The notes under the pieces are model-generated. The model ran no database searches, was not told the DNA's origin, and saw nothing but the letters and a program-made list of their open reading frames with translations. From assembly GCA_951640165.1 (NCBI GenBank), contig OX621243.1, forward strand, positions 6,634,001 to 6,698,000: DNA of 64,000 bases, written 5' to 3'. The translations under genes were made by a program, and so were the position numbers. This DNA is from Pseudoips prasinana (taxonomy: Eukaryota > Arthropoda > Insecta > Lepidoptera > Nolidae). Positions 22,101 through 34,200 of this stretch are shown piece after piece (positions within the stretch are counted from its first letter, which is position 1; every line of letters begins with the position of its first letter).

Positions 22101-25100
22101 AGGTCGTTTTGAACCGTAGGCGAGTTGAGTTTTGCGAGGTTGAAGTCTACATTGGGCCTCAAAATGAGTCAGTGATATTTATTTATTAAACAATATTAAC
22201 TCTGGTTGTCTGGAAGAGATTGCTATATTAGCGATAAGACCGCCGTTTGTACCTCATAATATAAGCTAACTTATGTTTCAATGTATGTGCCGATTTGGTG
22301 CAATAAAGTGTTATCTATCTATCTATCTAACTCTGAACGAGTACTTATACAGACAAACTTTCGTATCTTACGGAGCCCGCGAGACTCCTTGCTCCAGGGC
22401 GGGCAGTGGGCGCCGTCCTACTCATTCCACCACTACTGGCTATTCCATAGTCATATATTTATTTATTTTTGTTATGGTAGGGGTAATGCCTTCGCATGCC
22501 ACCCGCAAAAAGTGACTGCGGGTGGTTACGTTGGACTCGCACCGACTAAACCTAACCTGCCGCGATGCCCCGTGGACTTCTATTGGCGCCTGTTGGATGG
22601 AGCCCTGGGAACGCGGGTATGCTGCTCCAGTGCCCCCCCTTTTGCGCCATTTCCCAGATGGTCGGCACATGTACTCTGGGAGGGCTCTAGATTACCCTCC
22701 CGTATTGCCGACTCCTGCCAGTCCGGTACAGCGACTGCGCCACAAACAGATCGCTGTCTTCCCGGAACTGCTTCAACGTGGCGGCAGTAGAGGACGCTTC
22801 TAATACTGCCATCGCAGCCCCGCCATAGTCATAAATGTTCAACAATATGATAGATAGGTAGCAATATCTTTAAAATACAGAAAACCGATAAATTTTAAGT
22901 ACCTACCTCCACGTGAGATTTTTTCATAGTATCCTTCTGTATAATTGTGTTCTTGCACACAGGATGTATTATAACATCGTTGGAGTCTTGATACGGTTGC
23001 AGAGTACCAGCTTGCAATAATATTGGTTTCCGAATATTCTCATCGTTATGCCTAGTGTCTCCTTGTAGAAATATTGAAAATCCGATAAACTTATCAGATT
23101 CATTCCGACCATACAGCCTCACTAGAAAATACAAGTAGACCACACATTAGTAGGTATGTCCTATGGTTAGGTTTACCATAAGTTCCGTATATACGGAACT
23201 GTCACCGTATTTAAGTATCACGTCCCGTATTGTTACTTAAATTAGACATAAGACCATTTACTGGAGTGTACCTGAGACACAGGAACCATCCTAGTTCAGG
23301 TATCAACCCACCATAGTATATATTGTTGTGATAAAAATGTATGGGCACCTTCTTCAAATTGTATTGTACTATGGTGAGAAATAAACGATTTATTATTTAT
23401 TATTATTTATTGTAATTTGTCCCGTTTATCAATAGTTCTATATAAAGTAAAATCTACGTCTAAATATGACTGGGCTAAGAAATAGGAACCTTTTCTTGGT
23501 GGTTCTCCTCAACAGTAATTGAACTGGTTGTCGATTAATTTTATCATTATTGGAGTGAATTGCTTTCTTGTCGTAGTTTTGCATTGATTTTATTTATTTG
23601 CCACTAATAAGTCCCGTATCAGTTCTCAACGATAATGGTAACCCTCCCTCTATAGTTCAGAGTGAAAAATTAGGTTACAGTACTAGAGTACAGACCCTAC
23701 TTGGCTAACTTCTAACTTTTAAACGAGGGGTGCGTTCATCTCGAAAGACGCCATCGGCGTTTTACAACATTACGATATAGCAAATGAGCAGCGCAAGTGA
23801 GCAGGTATGGTTCAAATGAAAATGAGGGATACATCCATCCATAGATCCTGTCGGCCAATTATGAGCCCTACAGACAGTTTATAGTTTGATAGTTCAATAA
23901 ATACCCTGTTCTTTTCGTGTGAATAATATTAGACGAAGATATAATGTAATTTAAATGAATTGAGTGGTGTAAACGACAGAAGGTTAAGACCGTATAAATC
24001 AAACGAATATGGGATTTTTAAACGGATTTTATTCCAGTTTTTCTTAGTAGGTAGCTGCCTCGAACCATTTTATTATTTTACTGCATAAATCTTCCCCAAC
24101 CATGATATTATGTCTGTCTTTTAATTGACTCAATCGACATATCATGTCCAGCGACTGAGTTTAGGTATAGCTAATTCATTTTCTAATTATGTATCTCTGT
24201 ATATCTCTTGAAAACCCGACAAAAGGCTACTAGTATTAAAGTAATCTATATAAATAAAAAGACAAGTCCTGACTGACTGACTGACTCATCAACGCCCAGC
24301 CCAAACCCTTGGACCTAGAAAGCTGAAATTTTGCACAAATGTTTGCTTTATAATGTAGACAAGGAATAAGGAAGGATTTTTCGAAATTCAACCCCTAAGG
24401 GGGTAAAACAGGGGCGCTAAGTTAGTATGAAACTTTGCCGTTTTTGAAGTTTAAGGCTTAAAAATTGGTATTTGGTCTTCCAGTTAAAAATAAAAAATCA
24501 CGTATTTCAGGGTTTTTGGAAATTCCACCCTCAAGGGCGAAAAATAGGGGATGTAACTTTGTATGGAAAATGTGAAAATTTTTAAGTTAAACGCACGAAA
24601 ATTGGTATTTGGCCTTTTAGTTAAAAATAAAAAATATGCATTTCAGTATTTTTGGAAATTCCAGCCCCAAGAGCGTAAAATAGGGGATGTAAGTTTGTAT
24701 AAAAAATGTGACATTTTTGAAGTTAAACTAATGAAAATTGGTATTTGGCTTTTCAGTTAAAAATAAAAAAATATTTATTTCAGGATTTCCGAGAATTCCA
24801 CCCCTAAGGGTGACAAATAGGGGATGTAAGTTTGTATGAAAAATGTGACAATTTTGAGGTAAATGCATGAAAATTGGTAAATGGCCTTTCATTTAAAAAT
24901 TATAAATATATATTTCAGGATTTTTGGAAATTCCACCCCTAAGGACGACTAGAATAGGCGATGTAAGTTTTATGAAAGTCTGTATTTTTTGAGTTAAACG
25001 CATATAAATTGGTATTTGGTCTTTCAGTTAAAAATAAAGCGATCCAGGGAATAATTTGTTGTTAAAAAAAGGTAATCCTAAACTGATTCAATAGATCGCC

Positions 25101-28100
25101 ACCAACAATTTCAACAAACTCAAATTTTAAAAAATTTGTTTCTTATGCCATGTAGGTAGTTTAAAATGACGTGGTCGTTGTCGTCTAAGTCAAGATTAAG
25201 CATTTTATAAGATTTGTAACTTCTTTTTTTTGGTAAATTTTATAACAAATTAAAAAAACGACATTTTAATCAAATTGGGTTTAAAAACGAATTTATTTAA
25301 ATTTCGAGTTAGCGTAGTATCAATTGTTGGTGTCGAGATGATCGCACCCAAAAAACATCATCTTAATTTTACTGATCTACAAGTTCAGAATTTTGTAACT
25401 AGATGTCGTTAATGTCGTTTCAGATCGCGGAACTTAATTGGCATATCGGTTAAAATAAATAAATGCTTGAAATAAAAGGTAGTCCAAAACTGAATGAATA
25501 GATGATCGCCTAAATCTCACCCAAAATAAATGCACACATCTTAATTTTACCGCTTAACAAGTTTATATTATTGTTAGTAGATGGCGTAATCATCGTTTTA
25601 GATCGCGCTATGGTTTCATTCACAAAATGTTGCAACTTAATCTAATGGGAGTTACTCGTACCTTTGTGATTAATGCATCGTTGATTATTATTTTACTTTA
25701 CTTAACTTACTGACTATACTTAAGGCAATTGATATGTATTCTTTGATTTTTGCTTGATGATATCGGGTCCTTTTTGTTAATAACAGTAGCAAAGTAGTCT
25801 TTCATTTATTTCTTAGTAAGGTTATTTATAGGTTAGGTTTTATTCAATTTATATTGCTTATTTGTTTTAAAAGTAATATTTTTTAGGTTAAGCTAGAAGT
25901 AAGTAATTATATTGGTCATCATTCAAAATTGTCGCGGACAAAGTCGCGGGCACCAGCTAGTCTTATACATTCTTAGCTATTAAGGTCCCTGTTGCTTAAA
26001 TGGGATATTTAACACCATTAACCAACAAAGCGTAGGCTGGGGCCCTACATGAACTGATGATCTTGTGAGGGTCGCTGTTAGTTTTTGAATGCGGATACCG
26101 TAAGACCCGCATTTGTGGAGATCTTTGGCAGAGGCCTTTATATGATGATGATGATGATGAACCAATGATTCCAACTATGAGGCAAGCGCGTTGTGACAGC
26201 ACATAAAAAAAAAACTTGTGTGTACTTATGTACACGCGTTAGAAGTTATACTTCTTAATATACAAGTTGAACATAGTTATCAATTTTCATACCACCTAGA
26301 ACTAACGTCATGCTGTTATTTTTACGATGCGCGCGCATCGCAAAGATTCACTCTCATACCACCTAGAACTAAATTCATGCTGTTAAATTTTTTGGTGTCG
26401 GTGTGCGCGCGCATCGTAAAAATTCACTCTCATCATTTTTCTCCATCGCGCCAAAAGAAGTATAACTTCAAAAATCTCAGCATAGTGAAAACTGCAGCGG
26501 GTAATTGGGTTCCCCGTTACAGTTTTCACTACTTACTTACTTGTCGTATGGGCCGTGGTTACCCTAGTGACAGAGTTGTTCAAGCCGCCCAGTAGGCTTC
26601 TGACATGGCTTAACGATTGTTGTCTAATAACTACAACCGGGCCCGACAGCTTATCGTGCCCTCCGTAGCACGGAGACGCTCAGAAATATAACCAATTTTG
26701 TGGTCTCCAAACTATGGACAGACCACAGGCCTGGTCGCTTAATCTCGCTGATCAATTATCTAGATAATTAAACATAATCTCTTGACAATAACTTGATACG
26801 AGCTAGCTAAATATCATTGCTATAATAAAATAAATTTTATAAATGTTTTCATACAATGTGTACCTAATTATCTATGTTACTAGAAATAATAATGTATACA
26901 ACTATATTACTAGAAACATGTTCTGACTATTAACAAGCGCTTTTTTATAGTCTACGTGAATAAACAAAAATAAAAATAAAATAATAATAACTTATGGAAC
27001 AGTGAGAGCACTAAGTAAGTTGGTACGTTACCTTTGTAAGTATGTTTTGGTATATACTTATTATCGAGAATATCGTCGACTTCTATTATGTATCTGTTGT
27101 CAGGTGGCAGGGGGGCAGTGGTGATCCCTAAAGGCCGTCGGTCACAAGGCATCAGTTCCTTAGCATTCACAGTGCATTGTATCATGTGTAACACGAAGAT
27201 GCCTGTAAAAAATTTAACAGTTTCAAGTAATGTTTCCCCCGCATAGAACGAGATCCTGGGTTCACCGTAGCCTAGTTGGTAGTGCTCCTGCCTACGAAGC
27301 TGGTGGTCCTGGGTTCGAATCCCGGTAAGAGCAAATATTTGTGTGATGAGCACGAATATTTGTTTCTGAGTCATGGATCTATATAAGTATGTATATCGTC
27401 GCCTGGTACCCATAGTACAAGCTTTGCTTAGTTTGGGGCTAGGATGATCTGTGTGACATTGTCCCTAGATATTATTATTATTCTTATAAATTCCGGGTCG
27501 GGCCAAAATTGATTTTGGGACTTTTCTGTAAAAAGAAAAAATACTCAGCATCAGCCCGAAGTCTGGGAGTTGGCGGTATTACACCCCCGTGCCTCGGAGA
27601 GTACGTAAAGCCGTCGGTCCTGCACCTGACCTCTTTCCGGTCGTGTCGCTAGGCGTCCCATCGGATCATAAGAGTGATGGAATAGAAAGTGCTCCTGTGT
27701 TTGTGCACACACTTGAGCACTATAATATGTCTCACGCAGATGGCTAATCTCTATTGAGACTGGCCGCCTATGCTGAAATTCGGCTAGGAGGACAGAATAT
27801 TATAATTTATTTACTATAAGATAGAATGTTACGACAGAACGTGTGTTAACGTCTGGATCAAAGCTAGCTCTCACAAGGCATGTTTCAAATACCTAGTTTA
27901 GATAATTAAACATAATCTTGACAATAACTTCATACGAGCTAGCTAAATATCATTGCTATAATAAAATAAATTTTACAAAAATGTTTTCATACATTGTGTA
28001 CCTAAATATCTATGTTACTAGAAATAATAATGTATACAACTATATTACTACAAACATGTTCTGACTATTTACAAGTGCTTTTTTAAAGTCTACGTGAATA

Positions 28101-28522
28101 AAAACCTTTTTTATTTATTTTATTTTATTTATTATTTTAGTCCAGAAATGTGTACCTTAAACAGGACAAACATTCATTACATTAGATACACATTCATTTT
28201 CCTGCGTGTATTCTTAGCTTATTCACAAACATTTATTTTCCACTATTTATGATACACCAGGTAGTGCAGAAGCGCCACCTGTGTACTTGCTACACAGCGG
28301 TCGCCAACTCGCATGCCAAGCGCGTGGACTTCGGCTAACTCCTCCAAATGGCAACGTTGTGGAAACCTTTGGGGGAAGCTTATGTCCGGCAGTGGATGAT
28401 ATCAGGCTGATGATGTTGTTACACCTTCTTTAAGTTTATAGCTATTTGTCTGGTAGGAGTCAGGCTTTGTCTTCAAGTTTATTAAGTAAAGAAAAGGACT
28501 TACCGATAACTTTCCATCCCAT
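16158..28522 (-). CDS. Secreted Reeler/Spondin_N/TSP1 protein A (F-spondin-like), 10 exons
   Basis: Exons: 28504-28522, 27032-27202, 22907-23121, 21518-21709, 20641-20844, 19433-19684, 18670-18832, 18101-18230, 17158-17308, 16158-16256. All borders are GT/AG and the spliced frame is open for 531 residues. A signal peptide (residues 1-20, [12 protein letters not shown]) precedes a Reeler domain (about 21-135: [23 protein letters not shown]). Spondin_N follows (about 136-350: [51 protein letters not shown]). Next come a basic RLIRTYINP element, an acidic linker and one TSP1-like repeat ([12 protein letters not shown]...CSEEC). An acidic tail ends the protein. Such proteins are secreted matrix or guidance factors; insect examples are little studied. 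The donor of exon 7 (GTTTAT) and acceptor of exon 8 are weak but parallel gene B. Confidence 0.88.
16441..16609 (+). mobile_element. Short non-autonomous Helitron-like element
   Basis: Begins TCTACTATATAAAAATAAG and ends in the hairpin-like 'gcgggtaacaccgcgggg' followed by CACAGCTAG and T, the usual lepidopteran Helitron 3' end. It lies in an intron of spondin-like gene A. Confidence 0.65.
19985..20206 (+). mobile_element. Possible LINE C-terminal remnant in intron
   Basis: An open stretch on the plus strand ends with [19 protein letters not shown] and a stop at 20206, which resembles the tails of insect LINE reverse transcriptases. It is antisense to the host gene, with no RT motifs. Confidence 0.35.
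21110..21500. repeat. Intronic duplicate block, copy 1 (no Helitron)
   Basis: 'ctgtcggccaattatg', 'tgttcttttcgtgtg', 'gttaagaccgta', 'ttgactcaatcgacatatca' and 'atctcttgaa' occur in the same order at 23.84-24.24 kb. This copy has an uninterrupted 'attaaagttatcttatat' where copy 2 carries the Helitron. Confidence 0.75.
22200..22330 (+). mobile_element. Interspersed repeat tail ending in (ATCT)n
   Basis: 'gtctggaagagattgct', 'gcgataagaccgc', 'tttgtacct' and 'caataaagtg' followed by an ATCT run recur at 63.06-63.18 kb. This looks like the 3' end of a non-LTR element family. Confidence 0.55.
22440..22830 (+). repeat. GC-rich dispersed repeat, copy 2
   Basis: Same family and strand as 15.64-15.86 kb but longer. 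It contains a 9-bp palindrome ccacccgca/tgcgggtgg (22499-22525). Confidence 0.65.
23840..24244. repeat. Intronic duplicate block, copy 2, left part
   Basis: Diverged copy of 21.11-21.50 kb. Homology stops at 24244 where the Helitron begins and resumes at 25961 ('tcttatacattcttagcta'). Confidence 0.75.
24245..25960 (+). mobile_element. Non-autonomous Helitron, 1716 bp
   Basis: It starts TCTATATAAATAAAAAGAC and ends CACCAGCTAG, inserted exactly between A (24244) and T (25961), as Helitrons do. The paralogous empty site at about 21455 reads 'aaagtta/tcttatat'. No Rep/helicase coding is seen. It holds a roughly 136-bp internal tandem repeat. Confidence 0.85.
24464..25030. repeat. About 136-bp tandem repeat inside the Helitron
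   Basis: 'attggtatttgg' or a close variant starts at 24464, 24601, 24737, 24873 and 25008. Each unit also contains 'ggaaattcca' and 'ggggatgtaa'-like blocks. The copies are diverged. Confidence 0.8.
26216..26475. mobile_element. Solo copy of the 69-bp-bearing inverted-repeat element
   Basis: It carries both ends ('gcgttagaagttatacttct' and 'cgccaaaagaagtataactt') with two diverged 69-bp-type units between them. It lies in an intron of spondin-like gene A and is much shorter than the copies at 4.8-14.9 kb. Confidence 0.8.
26510..26750 (+). repeat. Dispersed repeat, also inverted near 49.7-49.9 kb
   Basis: 'cagagttgttcaagccgcc', 'ggcttaacgattgtt' and 'agcacggagacgct' match in reverse orientation the text at 49.72-49.85 kb. 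The family is unknown. Confidence 0.45.
26758..26967 (+). repeat. Direct repeat flanking spondin A exon 2, copy 1
   Basis: About 205 bp, roughly 90-95% identical by eye to 27.90-28.11 kb ('gagctagctaaatatcattg', 'gttactagaaataataatgt'). Confidence 0.8.
27225..27805 (+). mobile_element. SINE family C copy, split by a family B SINE
   Basis: The head 'gagatcctgggttc' stops at about 27262 and the body resumes at about 27487 ('attccgggtcgggcc ... cgaagtctgggagttggcgg'). The inserted piece is the family B SINE. The junctions are clear from the unbroken copy at 55.74-56.10 kb. Confidence 0.75.
27263..27486 (+). mobile_element. SINE family B, tRNA-headed
   Basis: The head 'accgtagcctagttggtagt' has an A box and a B box 'ggttcgaatcccgg', followed by 'tttgtgtgatgagcac', 'cgcctggtacccatagta' and an ATT-rich tail. 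Minus-strand copies are at 50.03-50.28 and 62.08-62.34 kb. Confidence 0.8.
27896..28110 (+). repeat. Direct repeat flanking spondin A exon 2, copy 2
   Basis: Same orientation as 26758-26967; together they bracket exon 2 and the nested SINEs. Confidence 0.8.
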
Positions 28523-29284
28523 TTTTATTTTCGAATACTAAGGTGACACGTGAAAGCACGTCAACCGGCGACCGCAACGAATACACAAATTAGTCTCACT
28601 GCATCTCCCTTGATTAATAACACCTAATTTACACTAATTAAACGCGTAAATTGTCTTGATGCACGACAATAGACCTTAATTGCTTGCAATAAAATGTTTA
28701 GTTACATACATAAAATATACGTCAAATAGTCTAGATCTGTGGAAAATACCTGCGAATTGTAATAGCTGAAGTTTATGAATATTGCCCCTGGACCAATCTC
28801 AACCAACTACGCAGAACATATTATAATGCACTAGTGTTTGCACATGTACATCCCGCTCCCCAAATCCGTCAAATTTCTTTCATAGATTTTCAACTTTAGG
28901 TATCACATAAGCACATAAGCAAGGTTCACTTTCAATTGGGGAAATTTGACAGATTGGGGAAGCTTGATCTTGTCTATATTCGCCCTCTCACATAAACAGA
29001 TAGGACAGCTGTTGGCCGTCAATCCGACACTACCGGGAAGAGATGAGGCACAGGAGCGACTCGTTTTCGTGTATACTATATAATATAGCCAACTTCCACC
29101 TTGCACTCATAGACTTGTTGTGTTTCGTTTTTCTATGATTACTCTCGTCGAAGAAGAGACCCATTTCCCCGTGCATGCTCTGCCGGTTGATACTGGGTGC
29201 CTTTCTAGTCCTCTTTTGATCGTGTAGATGTATTTATTACATTTTCTTTTTCTGAGACATCTCCTGCATTGCGATTTTAATCCC

Positions 29285-29407
29285 TGTGTCGCGGGGTACT
29301 TTACAAACATATAATAGACGGACACAAATCACATCCAGACTCAGAACAACTATTTATGGGTCACACAAATAGTTGTCCGGCGCGGGACTGTGAGAAGCAG
29401 CGAGGCG
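29285..29407 (-). mobile_element. SINE family A, truncated
   Basis: Contains 'tcgcggggtactttacaaac', 'aacaactatttatgggtcac' and 'gtccggcgcgggact'. The tRNA-like head is lost or scrambled beyond 29400. Confidence 0.7.
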
Positions 29408-30534
29408 ACTGTGAGAGCACCACTCGCCACTTCGTGTCTCGGGATTGATTCCGGTTCGTGGTCACCATTCAAGAACCTTTCTCCCTCAGTGGCCGTCGCT
29501 GTGTCGTTTCTACAAGCTATGTTCCCCACCCATTGGGCCCGTTATTGCCCGAAAAATGGCCAGTTCAGTTTGGCCATTTTCCGGGCTATATTTACTTCGG
29601 TGCGCCTGCGGATCTAGAGATTTCTGATTCGATCTTGAAGGTTCGAATATAGCACAATTATTTTATGCATTGTCGTTCGGAACACAGACATGCAAAGTAT
29701 CAAAACGATATGATCATAGCAAAGGTTACAATGATCTTCGGAGATTTGATTAGGTATTTCGTTAGGTACTTAAGTAGATATTTTATACGATTATTTTAGT
29801 TATTTAAAACTTTAGAACGACTATATACAAGGCGAGCTTAATGCCAAAGGCATTCTCTGACTGGTAGAGAATGCCTTAGGGTCACTTCAGGGTGATGCAG
29901 AGAAAAACTTGGTAAGTGCACTATAGATGGAAAATGTGTGAAGGTGAAAAATCCTATACGATTCAATTTGCAAACATGTTTAGGCGTAGAACAGACATTT
30001 TTCCGTGCTCTCCAAGGTACGGGGCTGTAACCAGGAAGAGAAGTGGGTGATCACTTGCTAGCTCTAGTCATCCACTGAGCTTTATTATTGACAGAAAAAT
30101 ATCATTTATTGGCTCGACCGGGGATTTAAACACAGGACCTCATTTTCTGCGTTTAATGTTGATTAAAGATGAAAGCTACCTCTTTGGTTCCTTGTTGTTT
30201 TCTGCATAGGCACCCAAGAGATGTTGCACTTTAGAGATATTTAGTTATTTATTTACAAAAGGTGAGACCAAACTGGTCATTTCAAAAAAATCTATTTCGT
30301 CACAAGATTGTTTCACTTCGTTAGATAGTAAATATTACAAATCACCTAAAGTAAGAAGAGCATGACTTGTAATCAACTATTGACTGCAACATCCTTCGTA
30401 AGGCTTTCAATATATCCGAGTTTCACAATTCATAGTACAGGTCGGTTATATTCGTTATTTGAACTATTTGCAGCATCGTATTGGCGCACAGTAGCACGGG
30501 CAAACCCATACTCCTGAATTTTGAATTCGATAGA

Positions 30535-30601
30535 ATTCTGCGGATAAAGCAGCCTTTAATCTTTACTTTATCCGCAGAATTTACGTACGTACGTACGTAA
30601 A
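30535..30601. repeat. Paired hairpin and (ACGT)n palindrome
   Basis: 15-bp perfect arms (30535-30549 and 30566-30580, 'attctgcggataaag') are followed directly by 'ttacgtacgtacgtacgtaa', itself a palindrome. Confidence 0.85.
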
Positions 30602-31255
30602 TAGTAAGTAGTAGTACATACCTTCTATAACTCCTCTATTCTATATTTTTATGATAATGATAACACCAACCCAACTGAAATCTGTGTGCTTCTGGGACTA
30701 CACAGAAAATTTATGAATGGGTCATGATCTTCTCTACGTACGGGGATCTGAAGCTGAAGCAGCCGAGGTGGAAGCAAGATACCGGTAAGAAAGTCTGCTC
30801 GACAATGTGGCGGTTGTATTAGGTGCACTCATGTACTTCGGAGAGCATGTAACACCGTCAAAACTGCCCTTACCATATCTTTAGATGTGTGGAATTGAAG
30901 CCCCATCGGATGAAAAGAATTGAGGGCAGAGAGTGCTACTTCGCATGCCCGCACTTGTGTTATCTACAATAGTAGTTATCGTTTGTTATCTTTGTTAAAT
31001 TTTGGGTCTGGTGGAAAAACTAAACCATTCGTCAAAATCTTCCTAGACTATTTATTATTAGCTTATCTTACTACAAAAAAGGGATTAATTAAAGGATATT
31101 AACAAGGTTCGTACCTACTACATGTTTAATAATATTAAATAAAAGAACATCATACATTATGCTATTCTAATTATTGATGTCTACTGTTTTTAGTTATAAG
31201 GTAATCTATACAGTTATGGCTGCAAAATTGCACATTATTAAGTCCAAAGAAAACT

Positions 31256-34200
31256 TCAATGACGTAGGTTTAAAACTCTGCGTTTGGTCTTCCATGTCCC
31301 TCCAGGTGGTATCGGACCCATTACTCGACGTTCCACTGAAAAGAAAACCAAATCTTTAGTGTATGAGTATCGCAGTCATCCAAACTGTTTCAGCCTCTCC
31401 GAAAAGATCTTCTTCGGTAAAATTACGCTGCCGTGTTCTAAGGTAGTTTAAAATCTATTCTGGCCCCGATCCATTAATATCAAAACCTTAACGACCTATA
31501 AGCCTGCATTTGTTCTACTAATTAACTGTTTTTGGATTTGCCATTCCATATTATTAACTAGGGAACGACAGTTCTAACCCGGGCTTACGGAAGGATACCT
31601 AATTGCAAATCAGAAGTTCGAGAATAAAGCCTTGGCATATACAGAGTGGCCGAGGAGTTGAAGTTCAAACGCAAAGTTTTTATACTTTATGATGAGGAGT
31701 ATCCGAATCACCCCCATGTACTCGTATGCTCCCCATTTTAATACTTTTTGGTACTTTGAAAATTTATGAGTCCTGAGCTCAAACCCTAATTTTGAACTTT
31801 TAAATAAATTCTAAGTCTGCAATGATTAGATAAACCCTGCGTTTTAGGGTGTTAGGTTATATTGTGCTAAATACTAATCACAAGAAAAAACTGATCTGTT
31901 CAACAGAACGAGAAAAAAAATCGAAAACTGATGTTAGGTGAAATATAATATAAAATAATAAAAGCTCGTTCATCAGGGAAAAATATATTCATGGTGGCTC
32001 TCTAATTCTAATAAATAAGTTGTTAAAGTTTAAAGAAAGAAGTGATGTTGTGAGCCTCTCTGTTGAGCGAGTTGTAGAGATTTCATGTGTTGAGTTGGAC
32101 CAATTTATTGTTTTGAGTCTTTACAAACCTCCTTGTGCACCATTTGATACTTTTTCAGATATTATGGAGGATGCATTAAATAAATTATCTAACAGCCATA
32201 AAACAGTTATTATTTGTGGAGATTTTAATATAAACATTTTGGAGAAAAGCACAATAAGTTGCAATTTATTAAATTTGTTTAAATCCTATAATTTATATCA
32301 CAATTTTACAGAACCAACTAGAGTAACTGCTACAAGTGCTACATGCATTGATAATATATTTAGCACTGTAAAACCTTTATTTAAATCAATAATCAATAAA
32401 ATTCAGTCAGATCATTCAGGTCAGTTGGTAACTTATTCAAATGCTCCAAAAATTAAAAGAAAACTTATAAGCTATATTCCATTTAGTGAAAACCGCTTAG
32501 ACAAATTTAAATGTAATATAGTAAAACAAATAGCATGGCTGCCCTATCATGATAATCCGGATCACTTGTACAACTCTTTATTCAATTTGATTAATGATGA
32601 GTTCTGCACAATGTTCACACCCAAACAACTGTCTGTAAGTGACCGTCTGGTATTCAGTGATTGGGCAACTCCAGGCATCTATAAAAGTCGGAATCGGTTG
32701 TATGAATTGTATGAAGAAAGATCCCATAATCATAATACAGAGTTTCAAGAATATGTGAAACAATATGCCAAAACATTTAGACGAGCCTGTACCGCTGCTA
32801 AATCTTTGCACATAAAAAATATACTTAAATCTTCTACAAATATAATCAAAACTACTTGGAAGATAATTAATGCTGAGACAGGTAAAACAAAAATACGTAG
32901 TCGTGATTTTAACTTAGTAATAAACAACATAGATATTAAAGGCGATTTGGAGATTGCGACTGAGTTTGAAAAATATTTTTCGAATATTCCAGTCATACTT
33001 ACTAACTCTCTTTCATGTGCTTCTACATCTGCTGAGCAGATACTCAAGCAAAGCGTAGGGTCGTGTGACACAGTTTTTGAATTTTCGGTGGTTAGCCCTA
33101 AAGATATTTTAAATGCTTTCAAGAGTATTAATATGAAAAACACAAAGGATCTGTGGGGTCTATCTGTTAAGACTGTTTCATCAATTATTACTATAATCGC
33201 CCCACACTTAGCTACTGTGTTCAATTGCTGTGTTGCATCAGGTGTATTTCCTGACTTGATGAAGTATAGTAAAATCATTCCTTTGTTTAAAGCTGGTGAT
33301 ACTTCAGACCCTTCAAATTTTCGACCTGTTTCCGTGCTGCCCACTCTTAGTAAAATATTTGAAAAGCTTATGCTTAGCCAGCTGCTCAGACACTTTAATA
33401 TACATAATTTACTACACCGGAAACAGTTTGGATTCACAAAGGGTTGTTCAACCATAGATGCAGGGGTCAACTTATTAAAAAGTATATTCGCGGCGTGTGA
33501 AGACTCGCAAGATGCATTAGGTATCTTTTGCGATTTGTCCAAAGCGTTCGATTGCGTTCATCATGATACTCTGGTCAGAAAATTACACCACTACGGTATT
33601 AGGAACAAGGCTCTCGAACTTCTGACTTCTTACTTGGGCAATAGAATTCAGAAGGTCGAAATAAACGGTAAAATATCTCCGGGATCTCCAGTGGTAATGG
33701 GCGTCCCACAGGGGTCAATTCTGGGCCCATTTTTGTTTTTAATTTATATAAATGACTTACCTTACTACGTAAGGGATAAGCATGAGATTGTGTTGTTTGC
33801 AGATGATACTTCCCTGACGTTCAAAATAAACCGACAATTAAGCAATTTTGACGATGTTAATGATGCAATCTCTAAAGTTGTTCATTGGTTTAATGCCAAT
33901 AATCTTGTGCTTAATGATAAGAAAACTAAAGTCATTAAATTCACTACACCGAATGTGAAACAGGCGACAACCAATGTACAACTTAATGGAGCTAGGTTGG
34001 ACCCTGTTGAATCAACTGTGTTCTTGGGTATCACTATTGACTCAAAGCTACAATGGAGCCCACAAATAGAAAAACTGTCCGGCAAATTAAGTTCTGCAGC
34101 ATATGCAGTGAAAACTATTAGACGGCTGACTGATGTTGACACAGCTAGAATGGTTTATTTCAGTTATTTTCATAGTGTAATGTCCTATGGAATTCTTCTC

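Larger units (their letters stand above)
28523..31255. other. Intergenic region between the two spondin-like genes
   Basis: It should contain the spondin A promoter (near 28523 upward) and the spondin B 3' end. It holds a truncated SINE A (29285-29407), a GC-richer stretch of unknown origin (29408-29650) and a hairpin cluster at 30535-30601. No protein-coding gene is supported. Confidence 0.5.

Noticed and set aside
22281..22803. Open frames of 90-170 codons in the GC-rich repeat copy 2
   Set aside because: They overlap each other in several frames, match the dispersed repeat at 15.6 kb only as DNA, and show no domain.
27263..27340. Genuine tRNA gene suggested by A and B box sequences
   Set aside because: The same head recurs at 50.2 and 62.3 kb with a common tail, and no full cloverleaf was traced. 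These are SINEs. The same reasoning applies to families A, C and D.
32745..33542. 265-codon frame antisense to the CR1-type LINE
   Set aside because: Lies opposite the RT coding sequence, whose motifs are intact; it is a shadow.
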